Below, piece by piece: positions 27,602-36,620 of a DNA stretch of 64,000 bases; position 1 is the first letter of the stretch, and every line of letters starts with the position of its first letter. A model generated the notes under the pieces. The model was not told where the DNA came from and searched no databases. It saw only the letters and a program-made list of their open reading frames with translations. A program made the translations under genes and the position numbers. The stretch comes from Sphingobacterium griseoflavum (lineage in GTDB: Bacteria > Bacteroidota > Bacteroidia > Sphingobacteriales > Sphingobacteriaceae), in contig NZ_BNAF01000005.1 in NCBI RefSeq assembly GCF_014653155.1, positions 1-64,000 of the forward strand, read 5' to 3'.

Positions 27602-27862
27602 ATGGTGAAAAGCCTTGCTTCACTAGCAAAGTGCGTTGAAAGATATGGGAAATGCCTCAGTTCACTAGTGAAATGCTTTGGTTCACCAGGAGAATGTCCT
27701 ACTTCACTTTTGAACTGCGTCGAAAGATATGGGAAATGTCTCACTTCACTACTGAAAAGCTTTACTTCGCTATGGAAAAACCTTAAAACATATGGGAAAT
27801 GCCTCACTTCACTAGTGAGGTGCCATACCTCAATATTGAAATGCGCTGCTTGCCTAGGAACT
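27602..27862. repeat. Degenerate 21-bp tandem repeat, about 12 units
   Basis: From ATGGTGAAAAGC on, the sequence falls into twelve consecutive 21-nt units close to CTAGTGAAATGCCTCACTTCA, with variants TATGGGAAATGC at 27644, 27728 and 27791 (84 and 63 nt apart, both multiples of 21). Several units contain the palindrome TTCACTAGTGAA. As 21 is a multiple of three, both strands stay open and read as Cys- or His-containing heptads, but the frames run through unrelated sequence and have no start signals, so I do not call a gene. No mobile element or CRISPR layout fits: there are no spacers. Confidence 0.8.
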
Positions 27863-27892
27863 TGTGGCAGTCAATGTATAGGCACAGCTACC

Positions 27893-27926
27893 AAAAAAAG
27901 AGGCACCCGCTATAGGATGCCTCTTT
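27893..27926 (-). terminator. Terminator of the coiled-coil protein gene
   Basis: AAGAGGCA pairs with TGCCTCTT around a 12-nt loop and is followed on the minus strand by seven to eight T's. Confidence 0.85.
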
Positions 27927-27953
27927 CAATGCGTTTGAGGTGCCGTTTTCAAG

Positions 27954-28256
27954 CTACTTCAGGTTGTTGATCGCTTGTTGTTCACGCAATTTTTCAACAT
28001 TGTTCTTTTCGCCGAATTCCTCTGTTTTTTCTTGGAAGGAATCTAGTATGACCTTAATAGCTTCGGCATTATCTGCGGTACGTTGATAGATGTCCGGTAG
28101 TTTAGTTTCAATGGTTTTATCACCCAGTTCGATGTTATCAACCTCGATTTTACCAATTTTTTCTAAAACCGCCTGTTGGCTATTTCTTACATCCTCCAGC
28201 TCTCTGGTAATCTTCTCCATGAGTTCGAATTTCTTCAGCTTATCCATAGTCTTCAT
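27954..28256 (-). CDS. Hypothetical coiled-coil protein, 100 aa
   Basis: A highly charged, soluble, helical protein with heptad-like leucine/isoleucine spacing (LKKFELMEKITRELEDV, AVLEKIGKIEVDNIELG). No known domain is recognised and no signal or membrane segment is present. It has a terminator downstream. Its upstream gap to the aminotransferase gene is about 110 nt. Possibly a small oligomeric scaffold; that is a guess from the composition. Confidence 0.7.
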   Translation of the reverse strand: MKTMDKLKKFELMEKITRELEDVRNSQQAVLEKIGKIEVDNIELGDKTIETKLPDIYQRTADNAEAIKVILDSFQEKTEEFGEKNNVEKLREQQAINNLK

Positions 28257-28368
28257 TTTGTTTTAGTACTGATAATAAAACGTATGGGAGAAGAAATTGT
28301 TTTAAAAAAACCGATAAGGCGTATCTTTTTCTTTTGCTCGATTCAAAAAGTTTACGGCAACCTAAAAG

Positions 28369-29568
28369 CTAAACAGACCTGCCCGGATACACTTTAAGCG
28401 CTTCAGCAATACAGTTTAATGCAGCTTGCAGATCATCTTTTTTTAGCACATAAGCCATGCGTACCTGGTTTTGTCCGGCCCCTGCGGTACTGTAAAAACC
28501 TGTCGCTGGCGCCATCATCACGGTTTCGTTGTTGTAGGAAAAAGATTCCAGCATCCATTGGCAAAAACGATCGGCATTATCTATCGGCAGTTTGGCCACA
28601 ACATAAAATGCGCCGCCGGGATTGGGGCAGAAGACACCTTCCATAGCATTGAGCCCAGCCACTAACGTGTCCCGACGTGCCGTGTATTCCTCAGATACTG
28701 CCTCGAAATAGCTGTCCGGCGTATCGACTGCTGCTTCACTCGCCAATTGTCCCTCGAGCGAAGGGCTTAGTCGCGCTTGCGCAAATTTGAGCGCTGTCTG
28801 GTAGAGCTCTTGATTTTTAGTGATCAAACAGCCGATTCGCGCTCCGCAGGCGGAATATCTTTTGGAAACGGTATCGAATATTACCACATGTTCCTCCATT
28901 CCTTCCAGATGCATCGGCGAAATAAATGCACGCCCATCGTAACAAAATTCGCGATATGCTTCATCGGAAAATAGGTACAAGTCATGTTTTAGACAAAGTT
29001 CGCGCAGCGCTTCCAATTCTTCTCTCGAATAGAGGTATCCCGTAGGATTGTTAGGGTTACAGATCGCAATAGCTTTCGTTTTCGCGGTAATCAATTTCTC
29101 GAATTCCGCAATTGGAGGCAGTGCAAAACCTTGCTCGATGTAAGACATGATGGGGGTGACAACGATGTCTGCGGCACAGGCGAAGCCGTTATAGTTTGCG
29201 TAGAAAGGTTCGGGGATGATGATTTCCTCGCCGGGGTTCAAACAAGCCTGCATGGCAATGGTGATGGCTTCCGAGCCCCCATTGGTGACCAAAATATCAG
29301 TTGGTTTGACGTTGTAATTTAATTTATTATAGTAATCTGCTAGTTTGGCACGGTAGGATGCTGTACCTTCAGATGCGGTGTAGGCCCATACTTTGAAATC
29401 GACCCCTTTCAGGGCATCCAGCATGCCTGCCGGCGTTTCAATATCAGGCTGTCCGATATTGAGGTGATAGATTTTCTTGCCATCTTTCTTCGCTTGATCC
29501 GCAAAAGGCGTTAGCTTTCTAATCGGTGAAGCAGGCATTGCCATTCCTTTGTTCGATATCTTTGGCAT
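28369..29568 (-). CDS. PLP-dependent aminotransferase, aspartate aminotransferase-like
   Basis: Fold-type I class I/II aminotransferase of 399 residues. Lys236 in DTVSKRYSACGARIGC is the PLP lysine; NPNNPTGYLYSREELEAL and SDEAYREFCYDG carry the Asn and Asp/Tyr contacts; LNIGQPDIETP opens the substrate site. The Iγ-type layout (NIGQPD) is that of bacterial AspC/AspB and related alanine or aromatic enzymes; the exact amino acid is unresolved. TATTTTTG on the minus strand (29601-29594) is a likely -7 box. Confidence 0.9.
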   Translation of the reverse strand: MPKISNKGMAMPASPIRKLTPFADQAKKDGKKIYHLNIGQPDIETPAGMLDALKGVDFKVWAYTASEGTASYRAKLADYYNKLNYNVKPTDILVTNGGSEAITIAMQACLNPGEEIIIPEPFYANYNGFACAADIVVTPIMSYIEQGFALPPIAEFEKLITAKTKAIAICNPNNPTGYLYSREELEALRELCLKHDLYLFSDEAYREFCYDGRAFISPMHLEGMEEHVVIFDTVSKRYSACGARIGCLITKNQELYQTALKFAQARLSPSLEGQLASEAAVDTPDSYFEAVSEEYTARRDTLVAGLNAMEGVFCPNPGGAFYVVAKLPIDNADRFCQWMLESFSYNNETVMMAPATGFYSTAGAGQNQVRMAYVLKKDDLQAALNCIAEALKVYPGRSV

Positions 29569-29656
29569 CGTAGATTAATTTGTTTATGTGCTGCAAAAAT
29601 AAGAAAAAGAAAATCTAGCGCCGCCCGTGCATGCAAAGTTTTAGCTGCAGGGGCAC

Positions 29657-29682
29657 AAAAAAAGCCATCAAAAAGATGGCTT
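29657..29682 (-). terminator. Terminator of the DUF1573 gene
   Basis: AAGCCATC pairs with GATGGCTT around an AAAAA loop, followed on the minus strand by seven T's. Confidence 0.9.
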
Positions 29683-29700
29683 CCTTTAAAATAAGTTTTG

Positions 29701-30075
29701 TTATTCAACGCTACCTTTAACCGTTAATGTCTTTACCGGTGTCTTGGTGTTTGACTTGACGGTGAATTGTTTGGTAAATGGACCTTTCGCGGCTGCATTA
29801 TAGGTAACGGTTATTGTACCCGCATCACCCGGTTTTATTGGCGTTTTTGTAAACTCGGCAACCGAACATCCACAAGATGGTTTTACTTCCGATATGATGA
29901 TCGGTGCATCACCAGCATTGGTAAACTTGAAGTCATATGTAGCAGGTTTGTTCTGCGGAATATTTCCATAATCATGGGTTTCTTTCTCAAATTTGAATTC
30001 CCCAATAGCCGTTGCCATGGCTGTAAATCCAATGATCGCTACAAATAAAGCTACTATTCCTACTGTCTTTTTCAT
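29701..30075 (-). CDS. DUF1573-family exported protein
   Basis: A small secreted immunoglobulin-like protein: signal peptide, then EFKFEKETHDYGNIPQNKPATYDFKFTNAGDAPI and VKPSCGCSVAEFTKTPIKPG, with the Cys-Gly-Cys pair typical of DUF1573 proteins. The rest continues the beta-sandwich (KGPFTKQFTVKSNTKTP). Function unknown; many are abundant envelope proteins in Bacteroidota. The good purine-rich AAAGGAAA lies shortly before the ATG. Confidence 0.9.
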   Translation of the reverse strand: MKKTVGIVALFVAIIGFTAMATAIGEFKFEKETHDYGNIPQNKPATYDFKFTNAGDAPIIISEVKPSCGCSVAEFTKTPIKPGDAGTITVTYNAAAKGPFTKQFTVKSNTKTPVKTLTVKGSVE

Positions 30076-30190
30076 TTTTCGTTTCCTTTAGTATAGATAC
30101 CTAGTTTTATCAAAATACAAGCCAAAACTACGAATAAAGTATGCCTTCTCCTGAAATTGGGGCTAAACAAACAAAAATATTACAGAGATG

Positions 30191-31156
30191 TTATATAATC
30201 CCTTCTTTCAAAAGGTCTTGTAAGTGTATAATGCCTTGGTATCTGTTGTCTTCCACCACCAGCAGTTGGGCGATGTTATCCTGCCGCATACGGTGCAACG
30301 CCTCCACGGCCAACTCTTGGCGGGCAATGGTTTTGGGGGCTCTTGTCATGATATCTCCTGCGGTCAGCCCGGTGAGGTCTTCGTACTTTTCCAACATGCG
30401 GCGAATATCGCCATCGGTGATGATTCCGACAATTTCATCTGCATGCATGACGGCCGTCGCTCCCAACCTGTGTTTGGTAATGGTGATTATAACTTCGCGG
30501 ATGTTGGCATCTGGCGAGAGTGTCGGTTTTCCGTTGTTGTCGGCGAGATCAGCGACCCTCAGGTACAGTTGCTTGCCTAGCGCACCTCCGGGGTGATATT
30601 TTGCAAAATCACGATCCGAAAATTGCCTACAGGTTTGCAGGGCCACGGCCAGTGCATCCCCCATGGCCAACTGTGCCGTCGTGCTCGTTGTTGGTGCCAG
30701 ATTATTGGGGCAAGCTTCGCGTTCGACGGTGGTATTTAGTATATAATCTGCTTGGGTGGCAAGGAAAGAGTTGAGGTTGCCCACGATGGCCACGAGTGTA
30801 TTACCCGTTTGTTTCAGGAATGGAACCAACACTTTTATCTCTGGCGTATTCCCGCTTTTCGATAGCGCGATGATGAGATCGGCCGGCTGGATGATGCCCA
30901 GGTCACCATGTATCGCATCCGCAGCGTGCATAAAAATGGCAGGTGTCCCGGTCGAGTTTAATGTGGCGACCATCTTTTGGGCAATGATTGCACTTTTTCC
31001 GATACCGGTAACGATCACCCGTCCTTGCAGATTTAAGATCTGGTTGACGACGTCGACGAAATCTTTATCGATAGTTTTTGTCAGCTGTTGGATGGCCGCA
31101 GCCTCCAATTCCAGTGTCTCAACGGCGTTCTTTTTAATGTCGATGTTGTGTATCAC
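30191..31156 (-). CDS. kdsD: D-arabinose-5-phosphate isomerase (KpsF/GutQ family)
   Basis: Converts ribulose-5-P to arabinose-5-P, the first step of KDO synthesis. A SIS domain (residues about 30-180; VIVTGIGKSAIIAQKMVATLNSTG, HGDLGIIQPADLIIALSKSGNT) is followed by two CBS domains (VADLADNNGKPTLSPDANI... and MTRAPKTIARQELAVEAL...). 321 residues is normal. The second KDO gene, kdsA, lies beyond recQ on the other strand. TACTTTTG on the minus strand (31197-31190) is a likely -7 box. Confidence 0.92.
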   Translation of the reverse strand: MIHNIDIKKNAVETLELEAAAIQQLTKTIDKDFVDVVNQILNLQGRVIVTGIGKSAIIAQKMVATLNSTGTPAIFMHAADAIHGDLGIIQPADLIIALSKSGNTPEIKVLVPFLKQTGNTLVAIVGNLNSFLATQADYILNTTVEREACPNNLAPTTSTTAQLAMGDALAVALQTCRQFSDRDFAKYHPGGALGKQLYLRVADLADNNGKPTLSPDANIREVIITITKHRLGATAVMHADEIVGIITDGDIRRMLEKYEDLTGLTAGDIMTRAPKTIARQELAVEALHRMRQDNIAQLLVVEDNRYQGIIHLQDLLKEGII

Positions 31157-31253
31157 AGAAAAAATATCTAATTTTATATTAAGAAACTACAAAAGTAGGT
31201 TATTTAAGACGCATTAAAGTCACAGGTCCATCTAATTTTTTGTTCTACAGTCA

Positions 31254-33443
31254 ATGGAAATAGAAAAATCACTATTTGACAATTTGCAGGAATTTTTCGG
31301 CTTCGATACATTCAAAGGTGATCAGGAAGCTATCATAACAAACATTCTGAATAAAAAGGATACGTTCGTTATCATGCCTACTGGTGGAGGGAAATCAATC
31401 TGTTATCAATTGCCCGCTTTGATGAGCGAGGGCACCGCCATCGTTATCTCTCCTTTGATTGCCTTGATGAAAAATCAGGTGGATCAGATGCGCGCTTTCG
31501 GAGGAAATGAAAGTATAGCCCATTTTTTAAATTCGTCGCTTAACAAAAGTGAGATCACCAAGGTGAAGCAAGATGTGACGGATGGGAAGACCAAATTGCT
31601 TTATGTCGCGCCAGAATCTTTGGCGAAAGAAGAAAATACCCAATTTTTAAGACAAATCAAAGTTTCTTTCGTAGCGGTTGATGAGGCACATTGTATTTCA
31701 GAATGGGGGCATGACTTTCGGCCTGAATACCGTAAAATCCGTCAGGTCATCAATGGGATAGGGCATGGGATTCCAATCATCGCCTTAACGGCAACTGCTA
31801 CGCCAAAAGTTCAGTCCGATATCCGGAAGAATCTGCAGATGAATGACGCCACCTTGTTTAAGTCTTCGTTTAATCGCTCCAATTTGTACTATGAGGTGCG
31901 GACGAAGAAAAATGTGGTGAAGGAGATTGTGAAATTCATCCGCGCGAATGCAGGGAAGACCGGGATCATTTATTGTCTAAGCCGAAAGAAAGTAGAAGAA
32001 ATAGCCGAAGTGCTCAATATCAACGGTATCAAAGCTTTACCTTATCACGCTGGTTTAGATGCCAAGACGCGTGCAGATACGCAGGATAAATTCTTGATGG
32101 AAGATGTGCAGGTCATCGTTGCTACCATTGCATTCGGCATGGGTATCGATAAGCCCGATGTACGCTATGTGATCCACCATGATATTCCGAAATCAATGGA
32201 GGGCTACTACCAAGAAACAGGGCGTGCGGGGCGTGATGGTGGCGAGGGGTATTGCTTGGCTTTTTATTCCGAGAAGGACGTCGAGAAGCTAACGAAGTTT
32301 ATGAAAGATAAGCCCGTTTCCGAGCGGGAAATCGGTACGCAGATATTGAAGGAAGTGATCGACTATTCGGAATCTTCCGTTTGTCGGCGGAAACAGATAC
32401 TGCACTATTTCGGCGAGCAGTTTGACGAAACGGGCTGTAACAATATGTGCGATAGCTGCCGTACACCGAAAACCCAGTTTGATGCCGAGCAATCGCTATT
32501 GGAGGTGCTTGGCTTCGTGAAAGAGCAGGGAGACAAATTTGACGATCACCATATCATCAATGTGATGATTGGCCAAAACAATCAGCCGATATCCTCCTAT
32601 AAGCACGATACGCATCCGTTATTTGGTAAAGGTAAAGAGTTGGGTGTAAGCTACTGGAAATCCTTGATTCGCCAAGCCGAGCTCAATGGCTTTATGAAAA
32701 AAGATATCGATCACTATGGTTTGTTGATTTTGACCGAAAGCGGAAAGAAATATTTGTCAAACCCCTATGCCATTAAGTTTATCTTGAATCGCCCGATGGA
32801 AAAATCGGACGAGGATCTCGGCGATGAAATGGGAGCTGGCGCTAGTGTTTTGGATACCGAGCTCCTTAACATGTTGAAAGATCTACGGAAGAAATTAGCA
32901 AAACAAAAGTCACTTCCACCATTTGTGATTTTTCAAGATCCTTCTTTGGATGAAATGTGTACACATTACCCGGTAAGCTTGGACGAACTGAAGCAAATTC
33001 AAGGAGTTGGGGCTGGCAAGGCCTTGAAATTTGGCGGCCCTTTTGTAGAGATGATCAAAAAATATGTGGACGATAACGATATCGATCGTCCAAAGGATAT
33101 GGTGGTGAAAAGCACGGCTAACAGATCTGCGCTTAAAGTTTCCATTATCCAAAATATTGACCGTAAAATTGGTTTGGATGATATCGCTTCTTCCAAGGGA
33201 ATTAGCTATGAAGATTTGTTAAAAGAAGTCGAGTCTATCGTTAATTCGGGTACGAAGTTAAACATCGGTTACTTTGTCGATGAAATGATTGACCGTGACC
33301 GGCAAGATGAAGTTTACGATTATTTTCGTGCGGCAGAAGTCGACTCGATAAAGCAAGCTTTGGCCGAGCTGGGAGAGGAAGATTATACGTTTGAGGACGT
33401 TCAGCTGATGCGGATCAAGTTCATGTCAGAATTAGGAAATTAA
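31254..33443 (+). CDS. recQ: ATP-dependent DNA helicase RecQ
   Basis: 3'-5' helicase in recombination and repair. Walker A TGGGKS (residues 43-48), the DEAH box VDEAHCISEWGHDFRPEY (143 on), motif VI QETGRAGRDG, the RQC zinc region with four cysteines (CRRKQILHYFG, CNNMCDSC), a winged helix (YWKSLIRQAELNGFM), an HRDC domain near residues 530-610 and an extra Bacteroidota C-terminal extension (DDIASSKGISYEDLLKEVE). 729 residues. It is followed 17 nt later by kdsA. Confidence 0.97.
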   Translation: MEIEKSLFDNLQEFFGFDTFKGDQEAIITNILNKKDTFVIMPTGGGKSICYQLPALMSEGTAIVISPLIALMKNQVDQMRAFGGNESIAHFLNSSLNKSEITKVKQDVTDGKTKLLYVAPESLAKEENTQFLRQIKVSFVAVDEAHCISEWGHDFRPEYRKIRQVINGIGHGIPIIALTATATPKVQSDIRKNLQMNDATLFKSSFNRSNLYYEVRTKKNVVKEIVKFIRANAGKTGIIYCLSRKKVEEIAEVLNINGIKALPYHAGLDAKTRADTQDKFLMEDVQVIVATIAFGMGIDKPDVRYVIHHDIPKSMEGYYQETGRAGRDGGEGYCLAFYSEKDVEKLTKFMKDKPVSEREIGTQILKEVIDYSESSVCRRKQILHYFGEQFDETGCNNMCDSCRTPKTQFDAEQSLLEVLGFVKEQGDKFDDHHIINVMIGQNNQPISSYKHDTHPLFGKGKELGVSYWKSLIRQAELNGFMKKDIDHYGLLILTESGKKYLSNPYAIKFILNRPMEKSDEDLGDEMGAGASVLDTELLNMLKDLRKKLAKQKSLPPFVIFQDPSLDEMCTHYPVSLDELKQIQGVGAGKALKFGGPFVEMIKKYVDDNDIDRPKDMVVKSTANRSALKVSIIQNIDRKIGLDDIASSKGISYEDLLKEVESIVNSGTKLNIGYFVDEMIDRDRQDEVYDYFRAAEVDSIKQALAELGEEDYTFEDVQLMRIKFMSELGN

Positions 33444-33460
33444 AATTATCAGCAGTTTAT

Positions 33461-34276
33461 ATGATTCAACAGTATTTGCCGGGCATAAGAAATGCAGTGT
33501 CTACGCAATTTTTTTTAATGGCAGGCCCCTGTGCCATCGAAGGCGAAGAAATTGCGATGCGTATAGCCGAACGTATCGTTACCTTAACAGACAGATTGAA
33601 TATACCGTATATTTTCAAAGGATCTTATCGTAAAGCAAATCGTTCGAGGGTAGACTCGTTTACGGGTATTGGTGACGAAAAAGCGCTTAAGATATTGGAA
33701 AAAGTGGGGCAAACATTTGGTGTGCCCACGGTTACCGATATCCATGAAAGCCATGAAGCCGCTATGGCTGCAGCCTATGTGGACGTTTTGCAGATCCCGG
33801 CATTTTTATGTCGGCAGACCGAACTTTTGGTAGCCGCCGCGGAAACCGGCAAGATGGTGAATATAAAAAAAGGGCAGTTTCTGTCTGCCGGATCCATGCA
33901 GTTTGCGGTAGACAAAGTGAAGGACTCGGGAAATGACAAGGTGTGCTTAACCGACCGCGGAAACTCGTTCGGTTACCAAGATCTTATTGTGGATTTTCGC
34001 GGAATCCCGGAGATGCGTACATTTAATGTGCCGGTCATTATGGACTGTACACATTCGTTGCAGCAGCCAAACCAAAGCTCCGGTGTGACGGGGGGGAAGC
34101 CAGCACTGATCGAGACGATAGCCAAAGCAGCCATCGCAGTGGGTGCAGATGGGCTGTTTATCGAAACACATCCTGATCCCGCGAATGCTAAATCAGATGG
34201 TGCCAATATGTTACACCTGGACTTGCTGGAGGGACTGCTCGAAAAACTGACCCGCGTGCGTGACGCTGTGCTTTGA
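33461..34276 (+). CDS. kdsA: 3-deoxy-8-phosphooctulonate synthase (KDO8P synthase)
   Basis: Condenses arabinose-5-P with phosphoenolpyruvate to KDO-8-P, for lipopolysaccharide inner core. TIM-barrel enzyme: FFLMAGPCAIEGEE, KGSYRKANRSR (phosphate and PEP contacts), TDIHESHEAAM, KKGQFLSAGSM, LTDRGNSFGY and MDCTHSLQQPN. It makes sense next to kdsD although recQ lies between. 271 residues is normal. Confidence 0.96.
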   Translation: MIQQYLPGIRNAVSTQFFLMAGPCAIEGEEIAMRIAERIVTLTDRLNIPYIFKGSYRKANRSRVDSFTGIGDEKALKILEKVGQTFGVPTVTDIHESHEAAMAAAYVDVLQIPAFLCRQTELLVAAAETGKMVNIKKGQFLSAGSMQFAVDKVKDSGNDKVCLTDRGNSFGYQDLIVDFRGIPEMRTFNVPVIMDCTHSLQQPNQSSGVTGGKPALIETIAKAAIAVGADGLFIETHPDPANAKSDGANMLHLDLLEGLLEKLTRVRDAVL

Positions 34277-34301
34277 CAGAGGCCATCCTTTAACATAAAA
34301 G

Positions 34302-34341
34302 CTAAAAAGAACGCGCAAGATATCCTGTGCGTTCTTTTTAG
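34302..34341. terminator. Bidirectional terminator kdsA/DoxX
   Basis: CTAAAAAGAACGC pairs with GCGTTCTTTTTAG (13 bp, 14-nt loop), followed by TTTTTAT on the plus strand. The DoxX stop lies in its right arm. Confidence 0.88.
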
Positions 34342-34790
34342 TTTTTATCTGATTTAGACCTAAGCAATAGTTGCGTTCCGTTCTTCGAAGGGAGAGCTTC
34401 CATACTCCAAAGAGCCCAATAAATGAGGACAGGCTGAAATAACAATCGGATGAAGCGTGCTGTATCCGAATCTAGTCCAAAAGCATCCCGCTTATTCAGG
34501 TACTGCGCGATATTGCCAGGGAACACCAATATCAAAAAGATTGCCAGTAGCCAAGGAATCGATCTGCTTCGGTGTCCGGCGAGTATAACGAGTAATCCTA
34601 ACGCTATTTCTACGACACCCGAAAGCAGTACGACCTGATCTTTATCCATCGGAACCCAGTTCGGAACTTGTGCGCGAAATGTTTTTCGTCCAAAGGTTAG
34701 ATGCGCAATGCCTGCAAAGAGCATGAAAGCACCCAGCAGCAATCGAGATCCATGTTTCACGAAGCCGTTTCGACCTATCTTTACCATCAT
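34338..34790 (-). CDS. DoxX-like small membrane protein
   Basis: A 150-residue protein with four predicted spans (HGSRLLLGAFMLFAGIAHLTFG; VVLLSGVVEIALGLLVILAG; SIPWLLAIFLILVFPGNIAQYL; FIRLLFQPVLIYWALWSM). The pattern and the FAGIAHL start fit the DoxX/SURF4-like family; function uncertain. It is convergent with kdsA; 58 nt behind the next gene on the same strand. Confidence 0.82.
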   Translation of the reverse strand: MMVKIGRNGFVKHGSRLLLGAFMLFAGIAHLTFGRKTFRAQVPNWVPMDKDQVVLLSGVVEIALGLLVILAGHRSRSIPWLLAIFLILVFPGNIAQYLNKRDAFGLDSDTARFIRLLFQPVLIYWALWSMEALPSKNGTQLLLRSKSDKN

Positions 34791-34848
34791 AACAACTGAA
34801 TTTTATTCTGAAGCGGATAACAAATACTTACCCTTGTCATCATTACCG

Positions 34849-35178
34849 CTATAACTCGTCTTTCCCTGTTCTGCGATCCACGACGATTGTTTGTCCTGTA
34901 GGGGCTATATTTGTGCTATTTTCCGCATCCTCCTGATCGGTATGCAGTTCTTCATTTTCTTCCAGTTCTTCCACATCCGGATTCTCCCGCTTTATGGGAT
35001 CCACATCTGGCTGCAAGGGCGGTAGGTTTTCTACTTCATCTCCTTCGTCCGGAAATTTGTCCCGTTCATCAGGCTCTGGAATTTCTTCGCCTTTTTTCTG
35101 CAAGGCATTTCCGTTTGGCGTGTGCGTATCCATCATCACCATGACCAAGGGCGCGCCGAATGTTGCTTTCTTTTTCAT
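34849..35178 (-). CDS. Hypothetical acidic protein, 109 aa
   Basis: After a short basic/hydrophobic N-terminus (MKKKATFGAPLVMVMM) the protein is almost entirely Glu, Asp, Pro, Asn and Thr (PEPDERDKFPDEGDEVENL, DVEELEENEELHTDQED), probably disordered. Not recognised. The ORF is considered real because the frame is intact and acidic low-complexity codons are not random. It precedes the DoxX gene on the same strand and could share its transcript. Confidence 0.55.
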   Translation of the reverse strand: MKKKATFGAPLVMVMMDTHTPNGNALQKKGEEIPEPDERDKFPDEGDEVENLPPLQPDVDPIKRENPDVEELEENEELHTDQEDAENSTNIAPTGQTIVVDRRTGKDEL

Positions 35179-35446
35179 ACCATTTTTTTTTATAGAACGA
35201 TGCTCAGCTTTTTTTGTTCATGCTTCGCCAGAGAAAAATCAGCATAGTAGATACTATCCAAAGGCTTTTGCAATAGACCCGGCAGGACAAGGATGCTCTC
35301 GATGCTACTCACAAGGTTTCAATTAGCAGCGCAGCCGGTTACGTGGTTAGGCTTGGGAAAAATAGATGGAGACGCTATTGCCAAACGCTCGTTAGGTGTT
35401 TATTGCGATCTTTTTATTAAAATTGTTTTTAAAAAAAGGAGTAAGA

Positions 35447-35800
35447 ATGAAAAACGTGGAAAGGGTGTATCGCATGTCATTTGCTAGTGTGTATCCCCAT
35501 TATGTACAGAAGGCAGAGAAGAAGGGAAGAACCAAGGCGGAAGTCGATCAGATCGTACACTGGCTCACAGGATACGACGCGAAGGCTTTAGCGTTGATTA
35601 TAGCAAAAAAAATTGATTTGGAGCACTTTTTTGCGGATGCGCCCGCATTCAATCCTCATGCTTCAAAAATAAGTGGGATGATCTGTGGGTACCGTATTGA
35701 AGATATCGAGGATCCATTGTTGAAAAAAGTACGGTACTTGGACAAGTTGATCGATGAACTAGCGAAGGGGAAGGCGATGGAAAAAATTTTAAGAGCGTAA
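35447..35800 (+). CDS. DUF2200-family protein
   Basis: A 117-residue protein of the DUF2200 family: [30 protein letters not shown] and [29 protein letters not shown] at the end are the family signatures. Unknown function; predicted alpha-helical and cytoplasmic. The ATG is supported by a real Shine-Dalgarno AAAGGAG eight bases upstream, uncommon in this phylum. The upstream frame (from 35396) is leucine/lysine-rich and lacks family similarity, so it is rejected. Confidence 0.87.
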   Translation: MKNVERVYRMSFASVYPHYVQKAEKKGRTKAEVDQIVHWLTGYDAKALALIIAKKIDLEHFFADAPAFNPHASKISGMICGYRIEDIEDPLLKKVRYLDKLIDELAKGKAMEKILRA

Positions 35801-35949
35801 AGGGCGCCGATGGAAGTGTTGCTGCTTATGACACTTCCTGTGACACAATGTTTCGCGATAGGTAGGCGCAAACGTTTGTTTATATCGTATTTTTTTCTTT
35901 TTGCCAAATATTTCTGATATTGCAGGATCGCTAATTGCATGAATACAAT

Positions 35950-36534
35950 ATGCCTTTGTCAAACCAGCTGTCGGATTTCGAGCTTGTAGCCCTAGCCAAA
36001 GAAGGCGACGAGGCTGCATTTGCACAGCTCTATAATCGATACTGGGCAGTACTATTTCTCCATGCTCGTCGCATGATCGCAGACGACGAAGAAGCAAAGG
36101 ATCTTGTACAAACCTTTTTTTACAAGTTGCTCGTCAATCTTTCCCATTTCACTTTTGAAACATCCTTTTCATCGTATGTGTATCGCGCTGTGCGTAATAT
36201 GGTGCTGGATCATATGAAACATCAAGGTGTCATAAGGAAGTACTTGGCGTCATTCCAGGATTTTGTGGCGGCTGGAGCGCCCATCACCGATCAGGAGATC
36301 CGCCGGCGCGAGCTCGAGCGGTTGATCGAGGAGGAAGTATCTGCATTACCGGCGAAAATGCAAGAGATTTTCCGTTTAAGCAGGATGGAACAGCTGACCC
36401 ATAAAGAAATAGGGAAAAAACTCAACATATCCGAGCATACAGTAAAGAGCCAAATCAGCAACGCGCTGCGTATTCTTCGAAGCCGACTCGGGTCTGGCAT
36501 GTTGCTGTTCTTGCTCAACCACAGCGACTTCTAG
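35950..36534 (+). CDS. ECF RNA polymerase sigma factor, Bacteroides-expansion type
   Basis: A 194-residue extracytoplasmic-function sigma factor. Region 2: YNRYWAVLFLHARRMI, FFYKLLVNL and YVYRAVRNMVLDHMK; region 4: LPAKMQEIFRLSRMEQLTHKEIGKKLNISEHTVKSQISNAL. It is followed by its FecR-type anti-sigma and a SusC with an STN domain, so it most likely switches on the uptake locus when the substrate binds SusC. Start ATG is chosen over a TTG five codons earlier. Confidence 0.92.
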   Translation: MPLSNQLSDFELVALAKEGDEAAFAQLYNRYWAVLFLHARRMIADDEEAKDLVQTFFYKLLVNLSHFTFETSFSSYVYRAVRNMVLDHMKHQGVIRKYLASFQDFVAAGAPITDQEIRRRELERLIEEEVSALPAKMQEIFRLSRMEQLTHKEIGKKLNISEHTVKSQISNALRILRSRLGSGMLLFLLNHSDF

Positions 36535-36620
36535 GCGGCATTCTTTTTCGAAAAATTTTTTATTTTTTTTCTCATACCTGTGTTCGAGTATGTCGTCTTA
36601 CAAGATATTACCTGAGCAAC

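Noticed and set aside
27602..27862. CRISPR array
   Set aside because: The units are contiguous, degenerate and without unique spacers of constant length; no cas genes are near.
27602..27970. 122-codon plus-strand and 80-codon minus-strand frames through the 21-bp repeat
   Set aside because: The repeat length is a multiple of three, so open frames are expected on both strands. The plus frame continues through the terminator of the next gene. There is no start signal or known family.
35396..35446. Upstream extension of the DUF2200 gene
   Set aside because: A good Shine-Dalgarno lies before the internal ATG and the extension lacks resemblance to the family.
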